NCBI GenBank assembly: GCA_943736015.1
Contig: OX031070.1
Coordinates: forward strand, 41,750,173-41,814,172
DNA: 64,000 bases
Source of the DNA: Tridacna crocea
Lineage: Eukaryota; Mollusca; Bivalvia; Cardiida; Cardiidae
Reading direction: 5' to 3'
In this document: piece by piece, positions 1 through 10,681 of the stretch
Numbering within the stretch: position 1 is the first letter of the stretch
Layout of the letters: the number at the start of each line of letters is the position of its first letter
The notes under the pieces: model-generated
What the model was told of the DNA's origin: nothing
The model's input: the letters and a program-made list of their open reading frames with translations, nothing else
Database searches by the model: none
Program-made: the position numbers and the translations under genes

Positions 1-21
1 GATTGTTTGGTAAAGGGTTAA
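1..21 (-). mobile_element. Family A MITE, terminal fragment cut by window edge
   Basis: Only the GATTGTTTGGTAAAGGGTTAA end is inside the window. Confidence 0.7.
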
Positions 22-196
22 TACAAAGTACTGTGGATGGCTAAAATACACAACCAGTTCACTGTTAACCAGCTGCAAAACTTTGGATGGGACCAAAATT
101 CAAAGCATGGTAACCACCATTTTCTCCATTTTTCTCAATGTTTTCACAAGTCTTCTCTGTTCAGGTCATTAGCACTTGGATTGCATGGTACAGGGT

Positions 197-426
197 TTAA
201 CTCTGTGCCAAACGACAAATTTATAGACTCGTCAAAATTGAGAGCATTTGCACACGACAAAAATAAATTTGACTAAAAAATCGAATTTTGATTTGGGATG
301 GTTAGAAAACATTGTGGGAAAAGGAGAAAATGCTGGTTACCAGCATTTTCTCCTTTTCCCACATTGTTTTCTAAAGGCTTCTTTCTCAGGGTCGTCAAAA
401 GTAGGGATTGTGTGGCAATGGGTTAA
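197..426 (-). mobile_element. Family A MITE, complete
   Basis: TTAA at both ends. The palindrome is at 304-370; the right arm reads CCCACATTG, one change from a perfect pair. Confidence 0.85.
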
Positions 427-966
427 CTGAAAGACTGACCGGCTTAACTAAACCATTGGACAATAGGATACAGTATTGCTCTGTGTATAATGTACAGTCT
501 GATTAGCCTGTGTATTCCCTCTGGAAAAGCCTTTGTTTTGGCCAAATGGCCCTAAAAAAGGTTGAAATTGTCAAAAACTGGGAAGAAAGGAGCAGGCACA
601 ACAATATTGCTGGGACCATGTAACACATTCCTAATTACTGCAGGTGATTGGATCTGGTACACAGACATTTTTATAGCCCTAGGGGGATAAATGGAATAGC
701 ATTATCTTATTTCTTCATAAACAACATTTTTGCACGGGAACGAACACTGAGCCATGCGAATATTAAAAAAAAAAGCAAAAGAATTGACACAGTAGGGGAA
801 TAAAAAGATTGTTCAAGGAATGGTTTGGATAGATCTGTAGCATATTGTAATCAAACAGTGTAGGTTTTCATTCAGTTTCAAGTTATTTTCAAAATTTGGA
901 TTGTTTGAAGACTTTCTTCTCCAACTACACGTATATACTTGATGAAACGATTTTAGACTTATAAAT
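427..966. other. Non-repetitive intronic or flanking sequence
   Basis: AT-rich, with no family A core, no open frame of note and no recognised motif. Confidence 0.4.
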
Positions 967-1199
967 TTAACCCTTTACCAAACAATCCCTGGTTTTTACA
1001 ACCCAGAGGAAGAAGCCTTCTGAAAACATTGTGGGAAAAGGAGAAAATGCTGGTAACCAGCATTTTCTCCTGTTCCCACAATGTTTTCTGCTCTTCTGAA
1101 GTCAAGTTTCAATTTTTGAGTCATGTTTATTTCGTCATCTGCAAATGCTTTCAAGTAACTTGGACCAGTCTAAAATTTTGTTGTTTGGTAAAGAGTTAA
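967..1199 (+). mobile_element. Family A MITE, complete
   Basis: Both TTAA ends and the intact palindrome are present. The left end carries the CAAACAATCCCTGGTTTTTAC variant shared with several other copies. Confidence 0.85.
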
Positions 1200-1299
1200 A
1201 GCATCTGCAGATGACAGATATGACTTGTGTTCTTGGAAGACTTGAAAATATCATGGAAAAAGGAGAAAATGCTGTCTACAATGTTGCAAACTAGGAATG
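1200..1299 (-). mobile_element. Family A MITE, decayed fragment
   Basis: GCATCTGCAGATGAC and GGAAAAAGGAGAAAATGCTG survive; the second arm is lost. Confidence 0.45.
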
Positions 1300-1517
1300 T
1301 CAACCCCTATCCTGCTACATGTAAATAACAAAAATTAAATTGTGTGTTCGATATTAAAAACCGATATATTGCTATTTCAAAGTTATGCTAATTGGAATAG
1401 TATCTCCTAATCGGACAGTCTACATCAAAGATCAGACTACACGTTCTGTGCAGTCTGATCTTGATCTACGCAGTCTGTCAAATGTCAGTGAATCTCGCTT
1501 AGCAGCCTAAGGGTTAA
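1300..1517 (+). mobile_element. Family C MITE
   Basis: Begins TCAACCCCTAT (decayed TTAA), has a palindrome built on CAGTCTACATCAAAGATCAG / CTGATCTTGATCTACGCAG, and ends GCCTAAGGGTTAA. Family C is about 200 bp long with TTAACCCTTA / TAAGGGTTAA ends. The palindrome lies toward the right side rather than at the centre. Confidence 0.7.
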
Positions 1518-1620
1518 AAATGCTGAAATGTGCAAGAAAGGGTTATTCAGGCCTGTCTGGAAAAACCACTAAAGTTGGGTTTGGCACTTTTCTATTTTCA
1601 GACATACCCCAAACTTCAGA

Positions 1621-1849
1621 TTAATCCATTACCACTCAATCCCTACTTTTGATGCCCCTGAGAAATATACCTTTAGAAAACATTGTGGGAAAAGGAGAAA
1701 ATGCTGGTAACCAGCATTTTCTCCTTTTCCCACAATGTTTTCTACCCTTCACAAAACAAATTTCAAATTTTCAGTCACTTTTATTTTGTCTTCTGCAAAT
1801 GCTTTCAATTTGGACCAGTCTAAAATATTGTCGTTTGGTAATGGGTTAA
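1621..1849 (+). mobile_element. Family A MITE, complete reference-like copy
   Basis: A clean example of the family. TTAA is followed by a left arm ending in CCTTTAGAAAACATTGTGGG. The uninterrupted 67-bp palindrome runs through GCTGGTAACCAGC. A 110-bp right arm (CAAATTTCAAATTTTCAGTC, then GCAAATGCTTTCAATTTGG) leads to TGGTAATGGGTTAA. There is no coding capacity; frames across the palindrome are chance. TTAA duplication and CCC/GGG-type ends fit a piggyBac-mobilised MITE (inference). Copies range from near identical to heavily decayed, implying a long period of activity. Confidence 0.9.
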
Positions 1850-2072
1850 CCCTTTACCACACAATCCCGACTTTTAACAACACTAAGAAAGAAGCCTTTT
1901 GAAAAAGAAAAGTGGGAAAAGGAGAAAATGCTGGTTATCAGCTTTTTCTCCTTTTCCTATAATGTTTTCTAACCTTTCCCAAATCAAATTTCGATATTTC
2001 ACATTTATTTTGTCGTCTGCAAATGCTTTCATTTTGGACCAGTCTAAAATTTTGGCGTTTGGTAAAAAATAA
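1846..2072 (+). mobile_element. Family A MITE, right TTAA lost
   Basis: Shares its left TTAA with the preceding copy. The right end has decayed to GGTAAAAAATAAA, and the core has several mismatches. Confidence 0.75.
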
Positions 2073-2098
2073 AGTGCCTTTCATGACTTTCAGTTGCC

Positions 2099-2274
2099 TT
2101 AACAGCTAGTGCAGATCAAGATCAGGATCAGACACAAAATGTGCAGTTTAATCTTTGATATACGGTGTAGACCTCTTTTGAGACATTCCTGGCAAGAGCA
2201 ACCTTGAAACTGTAATTGCAAGTTCTACTTGTAGATTTAAAATGTCTGAATTCATTTGGCACTCTCAAAGTTAA
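2099..2274 (-). mobile_element. Family C MITE, diverged
   Basis: TTAA at both ends. Decayed core GTGCAGATCAAGATCAGGATC ... AATCTTTGATATACGGTG. Confidence 0.5.
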
Positions 2275-2495
2275 CCCTTTACCGCTCAACAAAATTCTAG
2301 ATTCAACCTGATCTAAAGCATTCGCAGAGGAAAATTTCCTTGTAGCTGAAAATGATGTGATTTTTTTACTAGGGAGAAAAAAATTGTGGGAAAAGGAGAA
2401 ATTGCTGGGTACCAGCATTTTCTCCTTTTCCCACAATGTTTCCTACAGGCTTCTTCAAGGTCATTTTAAGTTGGTGTTACATAGCAAAGGATTAA
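2271..2495 (-). mobile_element. Family A MITE, diverged arms
   Basis: Shares TTAA with the family C copy on its left. Palindrome largely intact; one arm reads GAGAAATTGCTGG. Confidence 0.75.
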
Positions 2496-2779
2496 AATGG
2501 TTTGTTCTCATTTCAGTGCACATGGTGTTTGAAAAGTCATTTTGTTTATATAAGGTTTTAACTGATTACATTCTGCACAAAACATTTCTGTATCTCTAAG
2601 AGTGACAGGCCAATAGTTTCCTTCATAGGCAGATAATTTGGTGCATCGAGATTTCACATCTGGTATGAACATGATGACATACGGGGAAAATGCTTACAAT
2701 ATTCAATTTAACGTTATATTACAATGTGTCCCAGGTTATTTCACCAACTTTTCTTTTAATATTTTCTTTGCTCTTTCAT

Positions 2780-3009
2780 TTTAGATATCTCCAAAATTTT
2801 AGAATCAAGCTATTGTAAGCATTTTGCATAAAGCAATTTAAATCTGGCTGTGGAATTATAGGTTTATGATTTGGCTGTAAAAGATAAGAAAAGATTATGG
2901 GAAAAGGAGAAGATGCTGGTTACCAGGATTTCTCCTTTTCTCACAATGTTTTCAGAAGATTTCTTTCCCAGGTTTGTTAAATTTCAGGATTGTGTGGTAA
3001 AGAGTAAAT
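2780..3009 (-). mobile_element. Family A MITE, decayed
   Basis: ATTTTAGAATCAAGC ... GTAAGCATTTTGCA marks the old left end. The core survives around 2896-2952, and the end decays to GGTAAAGAGTAAA. Confidence 0.6.
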
Positions 3010-3102
3010 TTGTCAAAAGGTAAGGCACTCAAGTGAAACACTTTATCAGATGACAAAATTTCTGACTTGACCAAATAGGAAGCACGATTAGAGGCAACAA
3101 AT

Positions 3103-3336
3103 TTAACTCTTTACCACACCCACAATCCCGACTTTTAATGACCCTGGGAAAAAAAAGCCTTTGAAAACATTGTGGGGAAAGGAGAAAATGCTGGTAACCA
3201 GCATTTTCTCCTTTTCCCACAGTGTTTTCTACCCTTTCCAAGTCAAATTTCAATTTTTGATTCACATTTATTTTGTTGTCTGCAAATGCTATGAATTTGG
3301 ACAAGTCCAAAATTTTGCCGTTTTGGCAAAGATTAA
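3103..3336 (+). mobile_element. Family A MITE, complete
   Basis: Both TTAAs present; core with one changed base (GTGGGGAAAGG). A broken minus-orientation end (3045-3098) precedes it. Confidence 0.8.
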
Positions 3337-3850
3337 ATGTTGCTCAAAAGATAATTTCTGTCTTTGAAATGATAGAAAACACAGGAAAAGGAGAAAATGT
3401 AGATCAAGAACATTTTGTTCCTTTTTACCAACCAGGTTTGGAAAAAGGATTTTCTTCTGAGGGTTGCTAAAACTCACGATTATGTGGGAAAGCGACTGAT
3501 CTTGTTATCAGACAACGAAATTTCAGACTTCTTAAAAATCTCGAAATCTCTAAATTGGAAGCATTAGCTGTCAATTGATTGATTGTAGTTAAAGTTATAG
3601 AATTAACCCAATTTAGATGTATTACACAAGAAAATATTGTGACAAAAGGATACTTAGGCACCAGAATAGAATGAGAATTTTCACTGAGAGAAAGTGGACA
3701 CAAAATTCTGCAAAGGCTTCGTATTTGAACCCTTGATAAAAAGGATGGCCTGTCTTTTAATCACCCGAGGAAGAAGCCCATTGAAAACATTGAACTAAAA
3801 GGAGAAAATGTAGGTTACCAGCAATTTGAGTACCCGCAACATAGGGTTTC
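3337..3850. mobile_element. Three decayed family A fragments
   Basis: Half-copies with weak GGAAAAGGAGAAAATG and GAGGAAGAAGCCC matches occur at about 3337-3497, 3510-3590 and 3735-3850. None has two recognisable ends. Confidence 0.4.
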
Positions 3851-3875
3851 AAAGAGAAAAATTAATATTTTCAAC

Positions 3876-4422
3876 TTAAAGGTGGGTATTTAGAATTTTT
3901 ACATCTCGCCAAATTGAAAAATATATATTTTACTGAAATTTATATGAAGAAATGATACAAATCACCAATAATTAAGAATCATAGAATTACAAATAAAACT
4001 TTTTTTGATGGTATTCCCTTAAAAGGCTACGTAGCCTCTTTAGCTATTTTTAGATTTCGCGCCAAAAATTAAAATGGCATTGTGGGAATGTCAAGTGACT
4101 GGGACGTGACTAATAACACTTAAATTCCATTACAAAACAAACATGTAATAATTATTTTCCATAATGTCTTCTTCGGAGGCTAGGTTTAAACTTTGTCTGT
4201 GTATTCCTGTATGTAAATGAGAGAATTGATCATCTAAAAATAGAACGTGTCTCCCGTTGGTGTCAGTCTGTGCTGTAGTAAATCTCTAATTTCTCGTGTT
4301 GTAGGACGGTTTTGGACAATTGGGGTTTTATGAACCCAAATTAAAAGGCTGTGGGAGTATAAGGATGATTTTTTTGCATCTTTGTAAAATTTTCGTCCCA
4401 AAATCTGAAGGGCCACCTTTAA
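3876..4422. mobile_element. TTAA-bounded element with AGGTGG inverted ends
   Basis: Left end TTAAAGGTGGGTATTTAGA and right end GGCCACCTTTAA are inverted repeats with TTAA at both borders. This is a second, unrelated TTAA-type non-autonomous element of about 540 bp, without the family A core. It contains a short palindrome, AGGCTACGTAGCCT, near 4025. No transposase frame was found. Confidence 0.5.
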
Positions 4423-4514
4423 AATATCAAAATCAGTCCTTCTACCCAGAGCTCAGTAATAACCAACCATTTAATATTAACTTTTGCCTTAATAATTTAC
4501 TGCACAGTCCAAGA

Positions 4515-4742
4515 TTAACCCATTACCACACAATCCCTACTTTTGACGACACTGAGAAAGAATCCTTTAGAAAACATTGTGGGAAAAGTAGAAAATGCTG
4601 GTAACAGCATTTTCTCCTTTTCCCACAATGTTTCCTACCCTTCACAAAACAAATTCCAAATTTTCAGTCACTTTTATTCTGTCGTCTGCAAATGCTTTGC
4701 ATTTAGACAAATCTAAAATTTTGTCGTTTGGTAAAGAGTTAA
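4515..4742 (+). mobile_element. Family A MITE, complete
   Basis: Both TTAAs present. The loop has lost one base (GCTGGTAACAGC), and one arm reads AAAAGTAGAAAATG. Confidence 0.85.
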
Positions 4743-5079
4743 ATGGCCCGGAAGAAGATGGTTTATGAAAACATTGTAGGAAAAGAACAACATGCAAGTA
4801 ACCAGCATATGACCTTTAGGACAGCCTTGACACAAGATTAGACTCTTATTTTATGCATTAAAATCTTTATCAAGTATAAATTGAAAAGTGTGTGTAGAAA
4901 GGGTTGAAGTGGAGAAATGACCAGCCGGTATTTTATTTGGCCATAATAACTAAAGTTTATCTCAAGTTTGACTCAAGTTTGACCACCATCTGATAAAACC
5001 TGACACAAACATGGTCACTTGCTTATAGCAGTGGATACTGAATTCTTCAGCTATTTTGTATATTTTGCCCCCCTGATTT

Positions 5080-5302
5080 TACCCTGTACTGTGCCCAATG
5101 TTGACTTTCAAGGACCCTGCCAAAGAAGCCTTTTGAAAACATTCTGTGAAAAGGAGAAAATGCTGGTTACCAGCATTTTCTCCTTTTCACACAATGTTTA
5201 CTACCAAACAAAAGAAAGGTTGCACCATTTGAAGCAGATAGAAATAATTGTCAGCAAGTGCTCTGAATTTAGACAAATTCCCAAATAACAGTGTTTGATA
5301 CT
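5080..5302 (+). mobile_element. Family A MITE, TTAAs lost
   Basis: The core is strong at 5134-5200, with the paired arms GTGAAAAGG / CCTTTTCAC sharing a symmetric change from GTGGGAAAAGG. Ends decayed. Confidence 0.6.
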
Positions 5303-5346
5303 GACAAATTCAATTTGAAAGCACAAAGTCTTGTCTTGCAGTAGAA

Positions 5347-5465
5347 TTAATAAGGCATAAATCTATCAGATAGCCCTGAAAACAGTGTTGGAAAAGGAGA
5401 AATGTGGCCTGTAAGAGCCTTCAATGTTGACAAGTCTTACATTTTGTCGTCGGATGAAAAGATTA
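5347..5465 (+). mobile_element. Family A MITE, internally deleted
   Basis: Only about 120 bp: the left end, one palindrome arm and the right end (GTCTTACATTTTGTCGTC). The loop and second arm are missing. Confidence 0.5.
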
Positions 5466-5501
5466 AAAAAAGCAGAAGCTGCGCGAAACAGGTGCATTGC
5501 C

Positions 5502-5726
5502 ACTAACCTTTAGCAGATGAAAAAATTTTGAACTGGTCCAAGTTAGAAGGACTTGCAGACTGCAAACGCAACTCAAGATTTGGAATTTGTTTCCAACAGG
5601 GTAGAAAACACTGTGGGAAAAGGAGAAAATGCTGGTTACCAGCATTTTCTCCTTTTCCCCACAATGTTTTCAAAAGGGTTCTTCTTCAGGGTCGTTAAAA
5701 GTCGGGATTGTGTGGTAAAGGGTTAA
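5502..5726 (-). mobile_element. Family A MITE, complete
   Basis: Intact core with CACTGTG in one arm; right end GTGTGGTAAAGGGTTAA. Left TTAA decayed to CTAA. Confidence 0.8.
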
Positions 5727-5929
5727 AGCAAGCCATACCTATTCATGATTCAGAAGGGGAAAAAAAACAACAACAGTATTGAAGTGTAAAATACTGAATT
5801 TTAACTTTATTCAAATTAATTTATAGGTGATATTACAAAATATATGGGGCTATATAGACACAATTTATGGCGGTCGTATATCTGTAAATAGCCAGATTTT
5901 TATCTGCGACTTTTCAAGGTTCACTGACA

Positions 5930-6181
5930 GTATTAACTCTACAAGTCCATAAATTTGTAGTCATGTCCAAATTCAAAACATTTTGTAAATGACAAATTAT
6001 AGGTTACCCAAAACTTGAAATGTGTCACTGAAAGGGTTGAAGACATTGTGGGAAAAGGAGAACATGCTAGTGACCTGCAGCATTTCCTCCATTTTTCCAG
6101 TGTTTAAAATCAACCCTATCAAAGAGAGAATTTTTCTGTTCAGCTACATTTGAATTGTAATCTGCAAATGCTTTCAATTTT
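5930..6181. mobile_element. Family A MITE with two right-type arms
   Basis: The left side reads as an inverted right arm (GTCCAAATTCAAAACATTTTG); the right side is also a right arm (AATCTGCAAATGCTTTCAATT). The decayed palindrome lies between them. Confidence 0.45.
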
Positions 6182-6650
6182 GATTGATTGTATGGTGTTT
6201 AACCCATTACCTCACTAATTCTTACTTTTGACAATCTGGAGAAAGAAGCCTTCAGAAAACATTTTGGGAAAAGGAGAAAATGCTGGTGGTAACCAGCATT
6301 TTCTCCTTTTCCCACATTATTTTCTATCTTTCACAAATCAAATTTCAATTTTTGATTCACATTTGTCATCTGCAAATGGTTTCAATTTTGTTGTTTGGTA
6401 AGGAGTTAACACCATTTTCCACATGTATGAGTTACATAATGATGACCAGTGCACCTGTCCATGCTTTCATGTATTTTCTGTTACTAGAACGCTGCACAAT
6501 GATTCTTTGCAAGCCACTGGCTACTTTCTTACATAACCATTATCACAATAGCCAACATCAATCATCGGAAAAAAATTGGCTGAGCCGGGGATTGAACCAG
6601 CTACTCGGTTTTCATTTCTCAAATGCTAATGACAGAGCTGTCGGTTGACA
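6182..6650 (-). mobile_element. tRNA-headed SINE (SINE1), reverse, split by a family A copy
   Basis: Reading the minus strand: a tRNA-like head with B-box GGTTCAATCCCCGG (6577-6592 on the plus strand), a body ending ATGTGGAAAATGGTGTTAA, then the tail ATACAATCAATCAA. A family A copy (6199-6409) sits in the TTAA of the tail, so the two SINE parts are 6182-6198 and 6410-6650. The head is more decayed than in the copy at 39467. Confidence 0.65.
6199..6409 (+). mobile_element. Family A MITE nested in a SINE
   Basis: A clean TTAA duplication: the flanks TATGGTGT and CACCATTTTCC rejoin into the SINE tail once one TTAA and the MITE are removed. The loop carries an extra GGT. Confidence 0.8.
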
Positions 6651-6851
6651 AAGAGTGAAAGAGGTTATAGAAAGACAGAACTGGGTGTCTGCAGGAGGGT
6701 AGACAACACATGAAGGAAACCAGGAAACTGTTCTATCTCTGACAGAGCTGTTCGGATTAATAATCTCATTAGATTTAGTTTATCCCTTTCTTCTTTTGAG
6801 ACCAATGAGTTCAACCATTTCTCTATTTCCCCACAATATTTTCTACCCATT

Positions 6852-7079
6852 TTAACCCTTTCCCAAACAAGCCCTTGTTTTTACGTGTCTGCAGTACAAG
6901 TCTTTTGAAAACACTATAGGAAAAGGAGAAATTGCTTGTAATGAGCAATTTCTCCTTTTCCCACAGTGTTTTTTGCCATTTCGGATAATTTTCTGGCGTT
7001 GTTATGAAAGTTAAAATTGTTGTCTGCAAACTTTTTCAGTTTGGAAGAGTCTAAAATTTGTCGTTTGGGAAATGGTTAA
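6852..7079 (+). mobile_element. A2-type MITE
   Basis: Ends TTAACCCTTTCCCAAACAAG and GTTTGGGAAATGGTTAA. Core arms GGAGAAATTGCTTG / GAGCAATTTCTCC differ from family A at paired positions. An A-type right-arm fragment (7080-7157) follows. Confidence 0.8.
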
Positions 7080-7332
7080 GACAATTTTTTTGCATTAAGT
7101 TTTTTGTCTGCAAAATGCTTTTGTTTTGGACTATTCCAAAATGTTTGGTGAAGAGTGTATCCTAATACAAACAAATTATGTTTTTACATATCTGGATATT
7201 TTGATCGATGCCTAAGAAGTTTCGTGGTTTGAAAAAGAGCAAACTCTTGGAAGTATCATACTTTTCCTTTGTTTCCAATGTTTTCTTCTAGTACAAAGAC
7301 ATATTTTGTCCTTTGATTCATATTTAACATGT

Positions 7333-7625
7333 TGTCTGGCTTGAATCTCTGGTTACAATCCCTGCCCTGGCTTGGGAAATTTCTTTCTGAGGATTGATGA
7401 TAGTCACTGTGACAGGATTCATTCCTCTCCCACTGCTGACCTGATTGTTTAGACAATGAATGCTTGGGTAAGCAGCCAGTGGCTTGGAAAGAAGATTGTG
7501 CGGAGGACTGGTAAAAGAGACTCCAGGAAAGCATGGATAGGTGCCCTGGCTGCCACAATGTAACTGAAATAATGTTGAAAACAGTTTTAAAGACCATTAA
7601 GATCATTCAGTCAAAGTAATTTGCC
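7333..7625 (+). mobile_element. SINE1 fragment, plus orientation
   Basis: Starts at a decayed B-box (TGGTTACAATCCCTGCC). Continues through CCTGGCTTGGGAAATTTCTT, GACTCCAGGAAAGCATGG and AACTGAAATAATGTTGAAAA, the same order as in the copy at 39467. Confidence 0.65.
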
Positions 7626-7790
7626 AAGTGTGGGATTAGAGCTAGCACACCCTGCCCAGTCTGTCTTGCACGAAACTAAACCCTAAAAAAGGCTAGGATA
7701 GGTGCACTGGATGCTGTGATATAACTGAAATAATGTTGAAAACAGTATTAAACACTATACGATCAATCAATTAAATATGTTGTCTCAGCA
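7626..7790 (+). mobile_element. SINE1 3' fragment
   Basis: GGATAGGTGCACTGG then AACTGAAATAATGTTGAAAA and a tail ending ATCAATCAATTAAA repeat the preceding SINE's 3' end. Confidence 0.55.
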
Positions 7791-8830
7791 CACTCTCTTG
7801 CACTCCGGATCATTACATTTACCTCTGTAGTGGGCTCAGAAAGTAGACCGTTATTACGTCATATTTTTGTCACATGACCATAACTCAAAATAGCTACACA
7901 AACGCCGGTGAAAGAAAGACCAATACCGATTGTTTCGTGTGCTGTTTAAACAGCATGGGACCAATCAGACTTAAACGATAGTTAATGAACACAAGAGGGA
8001 CTTTCTGAAAAGCCTAAATATCTTTATAGGATGATAACTTGATTTTTAATCGTACAAACTTAGATCCAGCGGTGTGTCAAATCAGTTGTCATCATTGATG
8101 GGCGCATCTATTTTTGTTACAATCGGCGTAAGATTCTTAAAAGTGAAGAGGCTAAAAGAAAAATAGTTCCATTTAATACAGGCAAATTCATCAGTTTGAA
8201 CGCACCTATAATGTACCCAGAATCATATTTCCTTTGTCTAACTTACAATTTTACATATGAAACAGTTAAACAGTAACAAAACATCTTTTCCTCGGTTTGA
8301 CAAGATTCTTGTCATTTAGCCCATCGCAGAGATGTATGTGAGGTAACGAACGACAACTCTGCTCGGAGATTGGTCTCAGCAGGCCTGGTCTCAGTGTAAA
8401 TTAAAAAAAAAATGTGTCAGTGAAGTAAAGATGGCCAAAGCAAAACTTTTGGAAGATATTCCAAGAGGACAATATTCTTAGCAGTGCAAGTTAATAACAC
8501 TTGAAAGAAGCAGACCTCTACATGGTGGGAAAGAGTCAAGAATCTGGAAAATCGATAGAAAAATGACATGTTAGGGAAATAAAGCCTTGCCTTTGATATG
8601 TTTAATCCTCTCAGCTCTATAGGCAAAAATACGGGCTCTGTAGCTGGCAACGATCAAGATTAGGTCACAGAGACCATGCATTCTGATTTTGGATCATCAT
8701 GGTCCATTTAGTGTTTGGTCAAAAACATGAGATAAAATGTTTTTGCGATTGCTTTTGACTGTATTTTCAAGTGTGGCAAGACATCAGGTCAATTCGAATG
8801 GCACTGATAGGGTTAATGGTATTATGGCTT
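7791..8830. other. About 1 kb without a recognised repeat or gene
   Basis: Less AT-rich than the surroundings, with a few CG dinucleotides (GGACCAATCAGACTTAAACG region). No frame or motif is convincing. Confidence 0.35.
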
Positions 8831-8832
8831 GA

Positions 8833-9010
8833 CTACTCTTTACTATATGGCAAAATTTCAGACTTTTCCAATCTTACAACATTTGCATAATTATGACAAA
8901 TGCAACTCGAGTATAAAATCTGTCTATAATAATAATACAGAAAACAGAGTATCAGAACTTTTTGTGGACAGTGTAGATTCAGATCAGCCTGATCTCGTAT
9001 GTACACTGTC
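8833..9010. mobile_element. Family A end fragment followed by family C-like hairpin
   Basis: CAAAATTTCAGACTTTTCC is a broken family A end. GGACAGTGTAGATTCAGATC ... TGTACACTGTCC (8968-9012) is a shortened family C palindrome. Confidence 0.4.
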
Positions 9011-9083
9011 CATTGCTTTATTCTGGGTTATGACTGCATAAACTCGTTCTTGACCTTTGCAGTAAATTTGTATTTGTAGCTTA

Positions 9084-9311
9084 TAAACTCTTTACCACAC
9101 AATCCCGATTTTTAACGACCCTGAGAAAGAAGCCCTCGAAAACATTGTGGGAAAAGGAGAAAATGCTGGTAACCAGCATTTTCTCCTTTTCCCACAATAT
9201 TTTCTACCTTTTACAAAACAGATTTCAACTTTTTGGTCACTTTTATTTTATCGCCTGCAAATGCTTTCAATTTGGACCAGTCTAAAATTTTGTTGTTTGG
9301 TAAAGAGTTAA
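9084..9311 (+). mobile_element. Family A MITE, complete
   Basis: Perfect core except CAATATTTTC. Left TTAA decayed to ATAA; the right TTAA is shared with the next element. Confidence 0.85.
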
Positions 9312-9531
9312 CCCATTCATTCCTATATATGGCATCTCTAATTGACTCTGAATAACAGCAAGGATGAAGCCATTTCTTATGTGTAAATGGCACCTTTTGA
9401 TAGCATAGAAAACTTTGTGACAAAAGGTGAAATTGCTTGTTGTAAGCGATTTCACCTTTTGCCAGAATGTTTTCCAAAGGCTCCTACAAGCAATGTGTAG
9501 AAATGAGTATCTATGGAGTAATTAGGGTTAA
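9308..9531 (-). mobile_element. Family B MITE
   Basis: Ends TTAACCCATTCATTCC and ATCTATGGAGTAATTAGGG-TTAA. Core arms GTGACAAAAGGTGAAATTGC / GCGATTTCACCTTTTGCC. Family B arms include a segment ending AAATGGCACCTTTTGATAGC that is absent from family A. Confidence 0.8.
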
Positions 9532-10081
9532 TGTTGAGAAAATATATATTTATTTTGTAATGAAAATGTTAAGATGTCACCATTATGAGAGTATTATTTT
9601 TACAATGAAAATGCTGATTGAGTAAATTGATGCCCTAAGAGTCAATTTTGCCCGGAAATTTCATTTTCAATCATATAGCAAGAGTTACTTAAAAAAAAAA
9701 GAAGGAAAAAAGTACGGCTTCACGGCAGGAAATAATTATCCCAAATTTTGTATTCCTTCTTCCAACCTCATCTTATCGATTTGTCTCGGACGAAAATGCA
9801 TAAATTCTTGGTACAGTAATTAAATGAAAAGTTCTCGGCTCTAGCTTACAGAAGGCATGAACAGTTCTGTCAGTAATTAGGTGTTTTTTCTCTTCCTCCC
9901 CTCATCGCCTTTATTTTAGGATTCTTTCGTTCCAGTAATGCAATAATCTCTCCATCCCATTGAGATCTATGGTAAACTTTCTGGGAAAATGTAGAAAATG
10001 TGGATCAAAAGATTGAACCGTGCAGAAGGTGCAGTTTGATCATAGTTCAACACTTTGCGTTTTTTTTTCGACATGATGTGG
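9532..10081. other. No recognised feature
   Basis: AT-rich, contains poly(A) and poly(T) runs, and no frame or repeat I can name. Confidence 0.35.
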
Positions 10082-10109
10082 TTAACCCTTTACCACACAG
10101 TTTGAAGTC

Positions 10110-10299
10110 TTAACTCATTACCACACAGTCCCTACTTTTGACGCCCATGAGAAAGAAGCCTTTAGAAAACATTGTGGGAAAAGGAGAAAATGCTACCCTT
10201 CCCAAAACAAATTACAATTTTTCAGTAACCTTTGTTGTGTCATCTGCAAATGCTTTCAATTTGAATCAGTCTAAAATTTTGTCGGTGGTAATGAGTTAA
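10110..10299 (+). mobile_element. Family A MITE, one palindrome arm deleted (nested)
   Basis: After GGAGAAAATGCT the sequence jumps to ACCCTTCCCAAAAC, so the loop and the whole right arm of the palindrome are gone. Confidence 0.8.
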
Positions 10300-10528
10300 C
10301 TCATTACCGAACAACAAATTTTTTCGACTTGTCCAAATCGAAGAATTTGAAGATAACAAAATAAAAGTGACTGAAAATTTGATATTTTTTTTTTGTGAAG
10401 TACAGAAAACATTGTGGGAAAAGGAGAAAATGCTGGTAACCAGCATTTTCTCCTTTTCCCACAATGTTTTCCAAAGGCTTCTTTCTCAGGGTGGTCGAAA
10501 GTAGGGATTGTGTGGTAATGGGTTTTAA
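10296..10528 (-). mobile_element. Family A MITE, complete (nested)
   Basis: Shares TTAA with the previous copy. The loop reads GGTAACC although the ends are in minus orientation, so the core is flipped relative to most minus copies. Confidence 0.8.
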
Positions 10529-10681
10529 AGACTTTGAGAAAAAAGGCTGTTTGAAAACATGGTAAGAAAGGAGAAAGTGCTGAGAAATGGTATTCTCTTC
10601 TTTTTCCACAATGTTTTCTATCTTACAATAGCCAAAAATCATTATTTGGCACACATTGTAACATGTCCTCAGTATATACTC

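Larger units (their letters stand above)
10082..10640 (+). mobile_element. Family A MITE interrupted by two other family A copies
   Basis: The host left end (10082-10113, TTAACCCTTTACCACACAG...) resumes at 10525 as TTAAAGACTTTGAGAAAAAA and continues into a decayed core. The break is at the TTAA inside the family's own GACTTTTAACG segment. Confidence 0.7.

Noticed and set aside
6407-6648. Protein-coding exon in the 122-codon frame
   Set aside because: The frame runs across a family A end and a reverse SINE.
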